A stretch of DNA of 64,000 nucleotides from the NCBI GenBank assembly GCA_963759175.1, contig CAVWXP010000008.1, forward strand, positions 62,001 through 126,000. The letters run 5' to 3'. The notes beneath the pieces were generated by a model that ran no database searches, was not told the DNA's origin, and saw only the letters and a program-made list of their open reading frames with translations. Below, piece by piece: positions 1-8,172 of this stretch. A program made the translations under genes and the position numbers. The first letter of the stretch is position 1. Each line of letters begins with the position of its first letter. The DNA is from SZUA-442 sp963759175. Lineage in GTDB: Bacteria > Actinomycetota > Acidimicrobiia > Spongiisociales > UBA5794.

Positions 1-245
1 GCGCCGAGACCGCTGCATCGGACCGACCCGGGAGGCACCGGTATCGCATCGCCGAGCTCGTGCGACACACGGTCGACCTCGAGGTCATCGATCGGCCCCA
101 GGAATCTGACCGTCACGTGCCAGTTCGCAGGAACGACTCGTTTCCCCGGTATGACCGGGCCCGGACTCGCCGTGTCGAGGGACGCAGCGAGTCGGTGACG
201 GACTTCGTCGGACAGGTCGACGGCCAGGAAGGCATTGCCCGTCAC
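1..245 (-). CDS. thpR: RNA 2',3'-cyclic phosphodiesterase ThpR (partial)
   Basis: The N-terminal 81 residues of a 2H-superfamily RNA ligase/cyclic phosphodiesterase; the rest lies beyond the left edge. The start reads VTGNAFLAVDLSDEV, and the first catalytic HxTx motif is visible as HVTV in ANWHVTVRFLG. The second HxTx motif is outside the window. The GTG start overlaps the cinA stop as GTGA, so translation is probably coupled. Family members hydrolyse 2',3'-cyclic phosphate ends on RNA in vitro; the cellular substrate is poorly defined. A cinA-thpR pairing is common in bacteria, which supports the call. Confidence 0.85.
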   Translation of the reverse strand, partial: MTGNAFLAVDLSDEVRHRLAASLDTASPGPVIPGKRVVPANWHVTVRFLGPIDDLEVDRVSHELGDAIPVPPGSVRCSGLG

Positions 246-1480
246 GAGTCTGCGATGGCCAATCGGAGGTGGTGCAGAGCCGCCGTCGACGTGTAGGTCC
301 TGACCCGTTCGCGATCGCCTGGCATCCGGATGGTCCTGGCCCGCTCGAGCGTCGGCGTGGCGACGGCGACGCACATCGTTCCCACGTCGCGTTCGAGCGG
401 TTCGGGCCCCGCCGACCCGGTGACGGACACTGCGACGTCGACGCCGAGGCGTTCCCGCGCTCCGCGCACCATCTCGAGCGCTGTCTCCTCCGAGACCACA
501 CCGTGGGTTTCCATGACAGCCACCGGAACAGCGAGCAACGACGCCTTGACGTCGGGCGCGTAGGAAACGATCGACCCCCGGAACGTCGCGCTGCAACCGG
601 GGACCGATGTCAAGCGACCAGCGATCATCCCACCGGTGGCGGATTCGGCCGTTCCAACGGTCCAGTTGCGCTCGAGCAGCATCTGGTGGATGACGGCCTC
701 GATCGTGTCCTCATCCGCACCGAACACGTGCGACCCGAGGCGGTCGCGCACGATGTCCTCGACCGGACCGATGAGCGATCGGGCCGCATCCGGCGTCGGT
801 GCGCGTGCCGTGAGCCGGACCTTGATCTCGCCTGACGAAGCCAGGAAGGCGACGGTGGGGTTCTCCGACGCGCCGAAGAGATCCTCGAACAGCTCCCCGA
901 CGGCGGCCTCGGACATCCCCCAGCTGCGGATCAGGCGACTCATCACGACGCCGTCGACGTCGCCGGAGAGCTCCTGGAAGAACGGAAGGACCTGCTCGTC
1001 GAGCATCGGCAGCATCTCAGCCGGCACGCCCGGAAGACTGGCGACCCAGCAGCCGTCGATCTCGATGAGAAAGCCCGGTGCGCTGCCCTTGTCGTTGCGA
1101 ATCACTTCGGCGCCCTCTGGCCGGTACGCCTGACGCAGGTTCGAGGACGGGAAGTCGCGCCCGAGGGCTTGCCACCGTTGCCGCATCGCATCGGCGTACG
1201 CATCGTCGTAGGTGAGGGGAACGCGAGCTACCTCAGCCACCACCTCGCGCGTGATGTCGTCCTGTGTCGGGCCGATGCCGCCGGTGATGATGAGGGCATC
1301 GGAGCGACGGATGGCGGCGGAGATGGCCTCGGCCATGCGTTCAGCGTTGTCGCCGACGACGACCTGATGGTGGTGGCTGAATCCCCGATCGGCGAGACGC
1401 TGGGCGATCGCCGTGGCGTTGCTGTTGACGATCTGGCCGAGAAGGAGCTCGGTTCCGACGGCGAGGATCTCGACGTTCAC
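242..1480 (-). CDS. cinA: CinA-family protein, MoCF domain plus nicotinamide-nucleotide amidase
   Basis: 412 residues, the usual length. An N-terminal MoCF-like (MoeA/MogA type) domain begins NVEILAVGTELLLGQIVN and contains IITGGIGPTQDD. The C-terminal PncC-type domain is marked by GTAESATGGMIAG, where the family usually has AESCTGG, so the Cys is Ala here. In the family the C-terminal domain deamidates NMN for pyridine-nucleotide salvage and the N-terminal domain can act as ADP-ribose pyrophosphatase. The GTG start was chosen because it overlaps the rimO stop (GTGA) and begins exactly at the conserved N-terminus; longer in-frame extensions lie inside rimO. Middle gene of rimO-cinA-thpR. Confidence 0.93.
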   Translation of the reverse strand: MNVEILAVGTELLLGQIVNSNATAIAQRLADRGFSHHHQVVVGDNAERMAEAISAAIRRSDALIITGGIGPTQDDITREVVAEVARVPLTYDDAYADAMRQRWQALGRDFPSSNLRQAYRPEGAEVIRNDKGSAPGFLIEIDGCWVASLPGVPAEMLPMLDEQVLPFFQELSGDVDGVVMSRLIRSWGMSEAAVGELFEDLFGASENPTVAFLASSGEIKVRLTARAPTPDAARSLIGPVEDIVRDRLGSHVFGADEDTIEAVIHQMLLERNWTVGTAESATGGMIAGRLTSVPGCSATFRGSIVSYAPDVKASLLAVPVAVMETHGVVSEETALEMVRGARERLGVDVAVSVTGSAGPEPLERDVGTMCVAVATPTLERARTIRMPGDRERVRTYTSTAALHHLRLAIADS

Positions 1481-2814
1481 GACACGACCGTTGCCGACGT
1501 GTCCGCTCCGTACACACCGTCGATCGTGGCGCGCACCCACTGCCCTGCCGTGCCGCGGTCGAGCACGATCATGCCATCGATCTCGGGAGCCTCCCGGTAC
1601 GAGCGACCGACAGGAGTGCCGTCCTCGACCTGGTCCACCAACACGTCGACGGTCGATCCGACGGAAGCTGCGTTCTCGCCGGCCGTGATGTCGTCCTGGA
1701 GTCGCTGGAGGTACCTGAGCCGCTCCTCGATCGCGGTGCGATCCACCTGGTCCGGCAGCTCGGCGGCGGTGGTTCCGTCCTCGAGCGAGTACGGGAAGAA
1801 GCCAGCCCACGACAGGCGCGCCTCCGAGAGGAACGACGCGAGCTCCTCCACGTCATCATCCGTTTCCCCGGGGTATCCGACGATGAAGCTGGATCGGGTT
1901 GCGGCGGCGGGGGCTGCCGTACGGATCCGTGAGATGAGGTCGAGGTGCTGCTCGCCACTCCCGGGCCGACGCATGGATCGCAACAGGTTCGCCGAGGCAT
2001 GCTGGAGCGACAGGTCGAAGTAGTCGGCGATCACGTCGTGGCCGGCCATGAGGTCGATCAGGCCCTGGCGGATCTCCCTGGGATACAGGTAGTAGAGCCG
2101 AAGGCGCCGCAGGTCCGGCACGTCCGCGGCGCTTGCGACGAGGCGTTCGATCGACCCGGCACCGTTGTCCCTGCCGTAGGCGGCGAGATCCTGTGCCACG
2201 AGGACGATCTCCTGCACACCCTGGGACGTGAGTCCCTCGATCTCGGCGATGATGCCGTCATGGGCCCTGGACCGTTGCTTGCCCCGGATGAGCGGTATCG
2301 CACAGAACGAGCAGGTCTTGTTGCACCCCTCGGCGACCTTCACGTACGCATAGGGGGTGGAGGGGGTTGGGCGAGCGACGACGTCGAGGATGTCCATCTT
2401 GGAGCTCCGCACACCGGTGATGGAGATCGGTTCCCACGTCTCGCGATAGTGGGTCATCCGATCGAGCTCTCCGACGAGTTCGGGGTATCGGTCCAACCCG
2501 ATCACCGCATCGGCCTCGGGAAGTGCCTCGATCAGCTCCTGCTCGTATCGCTGGGCCATGCAGCCCATCACTACGAGCTTCGCGTCGGCGCGTTTGGCCC
2601 CGGCCAGATCGAGGATGGTCTCGACGGACTCCCGCCTCGCGGCATCGATGAAGCCGCATGTATTGACCATCACGACGTCGGCCGTCGCCGGATCATCGGC
2701 ATCCACATAGCCCGCCTGGCCGATCACCGAGGCGATCTTGTCGGAGTCGACCTGGTTCTTGGAGCATCCGAGCGTGGTGATCCACACGGTCGGTTGGGTG
2801 GTGGGAAGGGCCAT
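1477..2814 (-). CDS. rimO: Ribosomal protein uS12 methylthiotransferase RimO
   Basis: 445-residue radical SAM methylthiotransferase. Three regions are visible: an N-terminal UPF0004 cluster domain (TLGCSKNQVDSDKI, the RimO-type signature rather than MiaB), a radical SAM core with the CxxxCxxC motif in AEGCNKTCSFCAIPLIRG, and a C-terminal TRAM domain ending near VYGADTSATVVS. RimO adds a methylthio group to an Asp of ribosomal protein S12, using two 4Fe-4S clusters. First gene of a coupled rimO-cinA-thpR operon. The ATG has no Shine-Dalgarno but sits 7 nt after a TACGCT -10 element, suggesting a leaderless mRNA. Confidence 0.95.
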   Translation of the reverse strand: MALPTTQPTVWITTLGCSKNQVDSDKIASVIGQAGYVDADDPATADVVMVNTCGFIDAARRESVETILDLAGAKRADAKLVVMGCMAQRYEQELIEALPEADAVIGLDRYPELVGELDRMTHYRETWEPISITGVRSSKMDILDVVARPTPSTPYAYVKVAEGCNKTCSFCAIPLIRGKQRSRAHDGIIAEIEGLTSQGVQEIVLVAQDLAAYGRDNGAGSIERLVASAADVPDLRRLRLYYLYPREIRQGLIDLMAGHDVIADYFDLSLQHASANLLRSMRRPGSGEQHLDLISRIRTAAPAAATRSSFIVGYPGETDDDVEELASFLSEARLSWAGFFPYSLEDGTTAAELPDQVDRTAIEERLRYLQRLQDDITAGENAASVGSTVDVLVDQVEDGTPVGRSYREAPEIDGMIVLDRGTAGQWVRATIDGVYGADTSATVVS

Positions 2815-2821
2815 CCGTGGG

Positions 2822-2827
2822 AGCGTA
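2822..2827 (-). promoter_or_regulatory. -10 element of rimO (leaderless)
   Basis: TACGCT lies 7 nt upstream of the rimO ATG. It matches the TANNNT actinobacterial -10, so transcription should start at or next to the ATG. Confidence 0.6.
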
Positions 2828-2853
2828 CTTGGACGGGGAGGTTGACGGCCTGC

Positions 2854-3735
2854 TCAGTCGAGGGGCACAAGACGGCCGACTCGTCGCCGAAACGCGATCC
2901 TCTCGGTGTATCCGACGGATCGGGCGAGTTCGATGGCTCGGTCACGATCCCTGCCGCAGTCCTGCGGGTAGTGGGCATCGGATGCCAGCGTGATCGGCAC
3001 CGCATGGTTGTGGAACCGTCGGAGGAGCTCGGGGGACGGGTACATCTCCCCGGCCGGCTGGTACAGCCCGGCCGTCGACACCTCGACCGCGGTCCCGCCC
3101 CGCGCCGCCGCCACCGCGAGCTCCTCGTACAGGTCGAACGGTGTCTGCTCGAGGAACACGCCCTGCTTCTTGACGACATCGGCATGGGCGAGAACGTCGA
3201 ACAGGCCCGACGCAGCGAGTTGGGTCTCGATGGCGAAGTAGTCCTCGTAGGCAGCTCGCGCACCCCGGTTGTCGAATTCGAATCGCTGCTCAGGGAGGTC
3301 GATGCCCCACGCGCCGATCCAATGCGTCGAGGCGATCAGGACGTCGAACGGGTAGGGGGCGAGAAAGGCCGCTATCTCGTCTGCGACCTCAGGGAAGTAA
3401 TCGACCTCGAGACCGAGGAGGACAGGGAGTCCACGATCCTTCGCGTCGACGACTGCCTGGACGTACCGTTCGAGCGACAGGACACGCTCGGAGCGCACGT
3501 AGGCGCTGGTCGCCGCTGCCAGATCCGTACGTGGGTCGTTCGCCCACCATGCCCCGAGGACGTCCTTGGACTCGATGCATCGGTAGAGATGCTCCGTGAA
3601 CGCGATCTCCGTCGCTCCTCTCGCGGCTGCGGCCTCCACGTAGGCCTCGATGTGATCGATCGGGTAGTGGCCCGGCGGCGGACCGACCCCTTCGTAGGGC
3701 CCATGGGGGTGGAGGTGCACGTGATAGTCGCCCAT
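2854..3735 (-). CDS. PHP-domain phosphoesterase, histidinol-phosphatase family
   Basis: 293 residues. Metal-binding motifs of the PHP fold are clear: YHVHLHPH at the N-terminus, FTEHLYR, GLEVDYFP, STHWIG, LAHADVVK and ASDAHYP near the end. The layout fits the HisJ/HisK type of histidinol-phosphatase (last phosphatase step of histidine synthesis), but PHP proteins vary in substrate and there is no his cluster nearby, so the substrate is inferred. The start is the ATG immediately before DYHVHLH; a longer reading adds 19 residues unlike the family and would run into the upstream gene. A TACGCT -10 sits 7 nt before this ATG. Confidence 0.82.
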   Translation of the reverse strand: MGDYHVHLHPHGPYEGVGPPPGHYPIDHIEAYVEAAAARGATEIAFTEHLYRCIESKDVLGAWWANDPRTDLAAATSAYVRSERVLSLERYVQAVVDAKDRGLPVLLGLEVDYFPEVADEIAAFLAPYPFDVLIASTHWIGAWGIDLPEQRFEFDNRGARAAYEDYFAIETQLAASGLFDVLAHADVVKKQGVFLEQTPFDLYEELAVAAARGGTAVEVSTAGLYQPAGEMYPSPELLRRFHNHAVPITLASDAHYPQDCGRDRDRAIELARSVGYTERIAFRRRVGRLVPLD

Positions 3736-3742
3736 CGCGACG

Positions 3743-3748
3743 AGCGTA
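3743..3748 (-). promoter_or_regulatory. -10 element of the PHP phosphoesterase gene
   Basis: TACGCT with a 7 nt gap to the ATG. It lies between the coiled-coil gene and the PHP gene, so the PHP gene can be transcribed on its own as a leaderless message. Confidence 0.55.
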
Positions 3749-3766
3749 GCCCCGTGGCGGCAGGGT

Positions 3767-4180
3767 TCAGTTTGCGTCTGGCGTGTCCACACCGCGGTCG
3801 GTCAGGATGCCCTTGATCACGCCGATGCGTGCCGTGATGCGGGGCAGTCCGTGGGCATCGCCGATCCCTTTGTTGATCTGCACGCCGCCGAGGTTCCCCA
3901 TCTCTGACGTCGTGGCGCCGCCGCCACCGGCCTGGGTGACGAGGTCGATCCGCTGCTTCTCGATCGCCCGCACCTGGGAGCGCAGACCGGCCAGTTCGGC
4001 GAGGAGCTCCTCCGTGCTCCTCGCTGCATCGAGGGGGTTGTCACTCGAACGGGCGATCGCCCTCAGGTCGTCCTGGCGTTTCTGGAGTTCGTACCGCTCG
4101 GCGAAGGCGTCCCGCGGGAGGTCGATCAGCTGCTTCTGGATGTCGGCGAGTTCCCTGGTGATGTCGTGCGATGCATCCAT
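3767..4180 (-). CDS. Small coiled-coil protein of unknown function
   Basis: 137 residues, mostly heptad-like, charged helix (ELADIQKQLIDL, then LLAELAGLRSQVRAIEKQ). A Gly-rich linker follows, then a C-terminal helix ITARIGVIKGILTDRG. I do not recognise the family. The C-terminus closely resembles that of the 69-residue protein at 56943-57152 (IKARIARLRAMLSDRG), and the central helix resembles the protein at 35706-36185, so the window may hold three members of one family. The start is the ATG 7 nt after TAGCGT. It lies 10 bp downstream of pabBC on the same strand and could be co-transcribed. Confidence 0.7.
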   Translation of the reverse strand: MDASHDITRELADIQKQLIDLPRDAFAERYELQKRQDDLRAIARSSDNPLDAARSTEELLAELAGLRSQVRAIEKQRIDLVTQAGGGGATTSEMGNLGGVQINKGIGDAHGLPRITARIGVIKGILTDRGVDTPDAN

Positions 4181-4187
4181 GGACGTG

Positions 4188-4193
4188 ACGCTA
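4188..4193 (-). promoter_or_regulatory. -10 element of the coiled-coil gene, overlapping the pabBC stop
   Basis: TAGCGT, 7 nt before the ATG at 4180. Its first three bases are the TAG stop codon of pabBC (4191-4193), so one sequence serves as both stop and promoter. Confidence 0.5.
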
Positions 4194-5981
4194 GCGACCG
4201 GGCTGCGATGCGCCCACGCCCGATGGAACGAGCGTGGCCGGGACCCACCCCCGGACCGAATTGAACACGGCCAGTGCTGGCGCCTCGACGACATCACGAA
4301 CCGACACCGATCGCTCGACCAGTTGGCCGGACTCGATGAGGTGACGGCGCATGATGCCCGGGAGGAGACCATCCGACACCGGGGGCGTGACCCACCCTCC
4401 GGCTACGGCGACGGCCAGGTTCGCGATGGTGGACTCGGTCACCATGCCGCGATCGTTCGTCAACAGGACGTCGTCCCATTCCCGGTGGCGCTGTGCACGC
4501 TGGTCGTACAGCGATCGGTCAACGGTCTTGTGGAACAACCGGAGGTCCGACGGATCGACCGGATCGAAGTCGATGCCGAGCCTCACGATGTCACCGTCGG
4601 GACCGGGTCCGGTCGAGAACCGAGCGGGGGCTTCCTCCGCCGTGAACGACGGTGGTCCCGATCGCTCCACGGCGACACGCACGCGCATCGGCCCGTCGAA
4701 CCCTGCCGCCACCTCGTCGAGGCCACGACGGATCGCCGCCTCGTCGAAGGGCAGGGCGAAACGGGAACAGGATGCTGCAAGGCGTCCCACGTGCTCGTCG
4801 AGCCAGACCCACGATCCATCCCAACGCGCCGTGGTGAAGACTCCGGGGACCATGGCGTCGGCGGCGAGCACATTCGCCTTCGTCAGAGCCTCCTCGTACT
4901 CGGTGTGCACGTCGGACCCCCAGGTGATGCCGCCGCCCACCCCGTAGCAACCGACGCCCTCCGATGTGTCCAGGACGACGGTGCGGATCGCAACGTTGAA
5001 CGATGCCCCGTCGAGGCCGTCCCCCGGGGGGATGAACCCGATCGCTCCGCAGTACACGCCGCGGGCCCGGGGCTCGAGTCGCTCGATGATCTCCATGGAG
5101 CGCGCCTTCGGGGCTCCGGTCACCGAACCGCAAGGGAACAGGGCCGAGAACACATCGATGAGCGAGACATCGCTACGGAGGTTGGCCGACACCTGGGATG
5201 TCATCTGCCACACCGTTCGGTAGCCCTCGATGGCGAAGAGCTCCTCCACCTCGACGGACCCGAACTCGGCGATCCTCCCGAGGTCGTTGCGGATGAGGTC
5301 GACGATCATGAGGTTCTCGGCCCGGTCCTTGTCTGATGCTCCGAGATCCGAACGCAACCGATCATCCTCGCCGTCCCATCGTCCCCGGGGCCTGGTGCCC
5401 TTCATCGGACGTGTGGTGATCGAGCCGCCGTCGACGGCGAAGAACCGCTCGGGCGACACCGAGAGCACCGCGAGGTCGTCATGCGCGACGTGGCATGCGA
5501 ACCCAGCCTCCTGTGCCTCGAGCAGGTCCTCGTACAACGCTCCGGGATCTCCGGAGAAGGCGGCCCGTAGGGGGAACGTCAGGTTCACCTGATAGGTGTC
5601 GCCGAGGCGGATGTGGTCCCGAACGGTCGCGAAGGCGTCCTCGTACGCGGGGCGGTCCACCATCGGGCGCCAACGTGACATGTCATACCGACCTGCGATG
5701 GGCCGGTCGGTCCGTCTGGTCACGACGTGCCGACCGGCGAACGCCCCGAACCAGGCATAGGGGACGTCGGGACGGTGACTCGCAGCGAGCGCCGGGTCGA
5801 ACGCCGGGGCGGCGTCGTAGCTGACGTAGCCGGCGACCCAGCGTCCTTCGCGGGACTGGCGTTGTGCCCACTCCAGAGCGGAGGTGACGTCGGCGAGTTC
5901 GTGCGCCGTGTAGCTCCCGACCGGATCGGACAGGGCGAAGGACGTGCCCCGGGCGAGGTCGTCGAAGCGGGCGATCGGCAT
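4191..5981 (-). CDS. pabB: Fused aminodeoxychorismate synthase component I / 4-amino-4-deoxychorismate lyase
   Basis: 596 residues with two enzymes of p-aminobenzoate (folate) synthesis. Residues about 1-350 are a chorismate-binding domain, with MKGTRPRGR, IVDLIRNDLGRI and PCGSVTGAPKARSMEII. The rest is a class IV PLP aminotransferase fold: VFTTARWDGSWVWLDEHVGRL, then FHKTVDRSLYDQ holding the likely PLP lysine, and TESTIANLAV. PabB aminates chorismate with ammonia from PabA; PabC releases pyruvate to give PABA. No glutaminase gene is visible here. TAGCCT lies 7 nt before the ATG, and the gene is divergent from the acyl-CoA ligase. Confidence 0.92.
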   Translation of the reverse strand: MPIARFDDLARGTSFALSDPVGSYTAHELADVTSALEWAQRQSREGRWVAGYVSYDAAPAFDPALAASHRPDVPYAWFGAFAGRHVVTRRTDRPIAGRYDMSRWRPMVDRPAYEDAFATVRDHIRLGDTYQVNLTFPLRAAFSGDPGALYEDLLEAQEAGFACHVAHDDLAVLSVSPERFFAVDGGSITTRPMKGTRPRGRWDGEDDRLRSDLGASDKDRAENLMIVDLIRNDLGRIAEFGSVEVEELFAIEGYRTVWQMTSQVSANLRSDVSLIDVFSALFPCGSVTGAPKARSMEIIERLEPRARGVYCGAIGFIPPGDGLDGASFNVAIRTVVLDTSEGVGCYGVGGGITWGSDVHTEYEEALTKANVLAADAMVPGVFTTARWDGSWVWLDEHVGRLAASCSRFALPFDEAAIRRGLDEVAAGFDGPMRVRVAVERSGPPSFTAEEAPARFSTGPGPDGDIVRLGIDFDPVDPSDLRLFHKTVDRSLYDQRAQRHREWDDVLLTNDRGMVTESTIANLAVAVAGGWVTPPVSDGLLPGIMRRHLIESGQLVERSVSVRDVVEAPALAVFNSVRGWVPATLVPSGVGASQPGR

Positions 5982-5988
5982 GCGACGA

Positions 5989-5994
5989 AGGCTA
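5989..5994 (-). promoter_or_regulatory. -10 element of pabBC
   Basis: TAGCCT with a 7 nt gap to the pabBC ATG, in the 71 bp region shared with the divergent acyl-CoA ligase gene. Predicted leaderless start. Confidence 0.6.
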
Positions 5995-6016
5995 CGCGCC
6001 GATTCGGCCCAACGCG

Positions 6017-6042
6017 TATGCTGGCGGTCCCGGACGCGGAGG
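6017..6042 (+). promoter_or_regulatory. -10 element and ribosome binding site of the acyl-CoA ligase
   Basis: TATGCT at 6017-6022 is the best -10, and GGAGG at 6038-6042 lies 10 nt before the ATG at 6053. Unlike most genes here, this one has a short leader with a Shine-Dalgarno. A second ATG lies 6 nt downstream of the first. Confidence 0.45.
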
Positions 6043-6052
6043 TTCCGAAGCG

Positions 6053-7663
6053 ATGCACATGCAGGACGACTTCCCTCTTCTCCTGAGCACCCTCTACGAC
6101 AACGCCGTGTGGCAGTACGGGCGTCAGGAGATCGTCTCGGTCGAAGCCGACCTCAGTATCCACAGGACGACGTATGCGGCCACCGACGACCGCATCCGCC
6201 GGCTCGCCACGGCCCTCGGGACCAAGCTCGGAACGGAGGCCGGCGACGCCATCGGCACGTTTGCATGGAACAACCACCGGCACCACGAGCTCTACTGGGC
6301 TACCGCCAACACCGGTCGGGTGTGCCACACCCTGAACATCCGGCTGTTCCCGGAGCAACTCGTGTACATCGTCAACCACGCCGAGGACCGGGCGATCTTC
6401 GTCGATCCCGACCTCGCTCCCGTCCTTGCGCCCCTCATCGATCAGTTCACGTCGGTCGAGCACGTGGTCGTGATGGGAGCGGATGCCTCGGCCATTCCCG
6501 GAGCGATCGCCTACGAAGACCTGATCGCCGACGTGCCACCCATCGCGTCATGGCCCATCCTCGACGAGCGGAGCCCGATGATGTTCTGCTACACGTCTGG
6601 GACGACAGGCAATCCCAAAGGGGTGGCATACACGCAGCGATCGACCTACCTGCACACGATCTCGAACCTCGCGGCCAACCCGGTTGGCGCCGATGACAAC
6701 GTCCTGCCGGTGGTGCCGATGTTCCATGCCGCGGCGTGGGGATATCCGTTCATGGCGGTCACCGTCGGGGCCAAACTGACCTATCCGGGTCCCGACCTGT
6801 CGGGAGAGGGCATCACGAACCTGTTCGTCGATGAGCGGGTCACGTTCTCGGCGGGGGTCCCAACGGTGTGGCTGGGTATCCAGCACCATCTCGAAGCGAA
6901 CCCCGGCATCGACCTGTCCCATGTCCGGGCACTGTTCTGCGGCGGATCCGCCGTGCCGCGAGCCATGATCGATTGGTTCGAGCGCAACACCGGTGTTCGG
7001 GTCGTCCAGGGGTGGGGCATGACCGAGATCAATCCGATCGCGTCGGCGGCGACGGTCAAACCCTGGATGGCCGACTGGCCGTGGGAGGACCAGCTCGATG
7101 TGCTCGAGACGGCCGGGCGGCCCATACCCGGCCTCCAGGTGAAGATCGTGGACGAGTTGAACGAGCCACTTCCCCACGATGGTGAGGCATTCGGTGAGCT
7201 CCTGATCCGTGGGCCCTGGGTCACCGCCGAGTACTACCGGGATCCTCGTTCGGCCCAATCCTTCGAGGACGGATGGCTGAGGACCGGCGACGTGTGCAAG
7301 ATCACGCCCGACGGCTACATACGCATCACCGATCGGGCCAAGGACGTGATCAAATCGGGTGGCGAATGGATCTCGTCACTCGATGTCGAGAATGCGATCA
7401 TGGCCCACCCCGATGTCGCTGAAGCCACAGTGGTGGGTCTCGAGCACGCCAAGTGGCAGGAGCGACCGGCTGCCTTCATCGTCCCGAAACCCGGCAGCGC
7501 CATCACGCCGGAATCCGTCCGCGAGTTCCTCGCACCGCGCATCGCCCATTGGTGGATGCCGGATGAGATCGTGTTCATCGATGCCATCCCCAAGACGGGC
7601 ACCGGCAAGTTCGACAAGAAGGTCGTGCGTGAGCGCTACGCCGACCTGCTCCTCGAAACCTGA
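6053..7663 (+). CDS. Long/medium-chain fatty acyl-CoA ligase (ANL superfamily)
   Basis: 536 residues. AMP-binding enzyme with the P-loop-like YTSGTTGNPKGVAYTQRS, the GWGMTE motif (VVQGWGMTEINP), the hinge region LRTGDVCKITPDGYIRITDRAKDVIKSGGEWIS, and the C-terminal catalytic lysine in PKTGTGKFDKKVVR. The family activates fatty acids to acyl-CoA through an acyl-adenylate. It most resembles AlkK-type medium/long-chain ligases (DDFPLLLSTLYDNAV at the N-terminus), but chain length cannot be read from sequence. Monocistronic, divergent from pabBC and convergent with the zinc-ribbon gene. Confidence 0.9.
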   Translation: MHMQDDFPLLLSTLYDNAVWQYGRQEIVSVEADLSIHRTTYAATDDRIRRLATALGTKLGTEAGDAIGTFAWNNHRHHELYWATANTGRVCHTLNIRLFPEQLVYIVNHAEDRAIFVDPDLAPVLAPLIDQFTSVEHVVVMGADASAIPGAIAYEDLIADVPPIASWPILDERSPMMFCYTSGTTGNPKGVAYTQRSTYLHTISNLAANPVGADDNVLPVVPMFHAAAWGYPFMAVTVGAKLTYPGPDLSGEGITNLFVDERVTFSAGVPTVWLGIQHHLEANPGIDLSHVRALFCGGSAVPRAMIDWFERNTGVRVVQGWGMTEINPIASAATVKPWMADWPWEDQLDVLETAGRPIPGLQVKIVDELNEPLPHDGEAFGELLIRGPWVTAEYYRDPRSAQSFEDGWLRTGDVCKITPDGYIRITDRAKDVIKSGGEWISSLDVENAIMAHPDVAEATVVGLEHAKWQERPAAFIVPKPGSAITPESVREFLAPRIAHWWMPDEIVFIDAIPKTGTGKFDKKVVRERYADLLLET

Positions 7664-7666
7664 GAC

Positions 7667-7705
7667 CGTCGGGGCCCGCGACGATCTGCCCGTGCCGGCC
7701 CCGGC
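7667..7705. terminator. Two small GC hairpins between convergent genes
   Basis: CGTCG/CGACG (7667-7671 with 7679-7683) and GCCGG/CCGGC (7694-7698 with 7701-7705) lie in the 80 bp between the convergent acyl-CoA ligase and zinc-ribbon genes. There is no T tract, so an intrinsic terminator is only a suggestion. Confidence 0.25.
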
Positions 7706-7743
7706 TCGGCGTGCTCGTGCATGGGTCCTGTGTTCAACCCTCG

Positions 7744-8028
7744 TCAGCCCATCGGGTAGTAGGTGGGAACGTCCTCGACCCATGTGCTCGCGTCGCACGA
7801 CGGACACCGGTATTCGACCTCGACGGCGGTCCAACCCGACCATTCCCCGGTGGTCATCGAGCGCACCGCGCCGGTCCGGACGAAGTGCCGCTGCTTGGCG
7901 ACCTGCCCGCAGCTGCCGCAGGCGAGCGGTGGCGAGCACAGGTCGGCGATCGCCTCGAACAACCGATGCATCGGTCCGTGATGCGCGGGACCCTGACGGG
8001 ATGGAGCCGTTCCGTGCCTCGTCTCCAT
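7744..8028 (-). CDS. Small zinc-ribbon protein, unknown function
   Basis: 94 residues with two CxxC knuckles, ACGSCGQ and YRCPSCD, about 35 residues apart, typical of a zinc ribbon. A basic, low-complexity N-terminus precedes a helical stretch (MHRLFEAIADLC). The start METRHGT was chosen over a longer reading because a perfect AGGAGG (complement of 8035-8040) lies 6 nt before it; this is one of the few strong Shine-Dalgarno sites in the window. Nothing indicates whether it binds nucleic acid or protein. Confidence 0.7.
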   Translation of the reverse strand: METRHGTAPSRQGPAHHGPMHRLFEAIADLCSPPLACGSCGQVAKQRHFVRTGAVRSMTTGEWSGWTAVEVEYRCPSCDASTWVEDVPTYYPMG

Positions 8029-8172
8029 GACACACCTCCTCCTCATGATCTCGCACCCACCGACCGGGTTCAAGGAGATCCGCGTCGGATCGTCGCCTGT
8101 CGATGCGAAGCCCCTCCATGACGAAGAGCGCCGTTTTCACGACGCTCCTCTCTGGCTCGGACCGGCGACGTC

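Noticed and set aside
1945..3816. 623-codon plus-strand frame across rimO and the PHP gene
   Set aside because: Spans two real minus-strand genes and their promoter; a codon-bias shadow.
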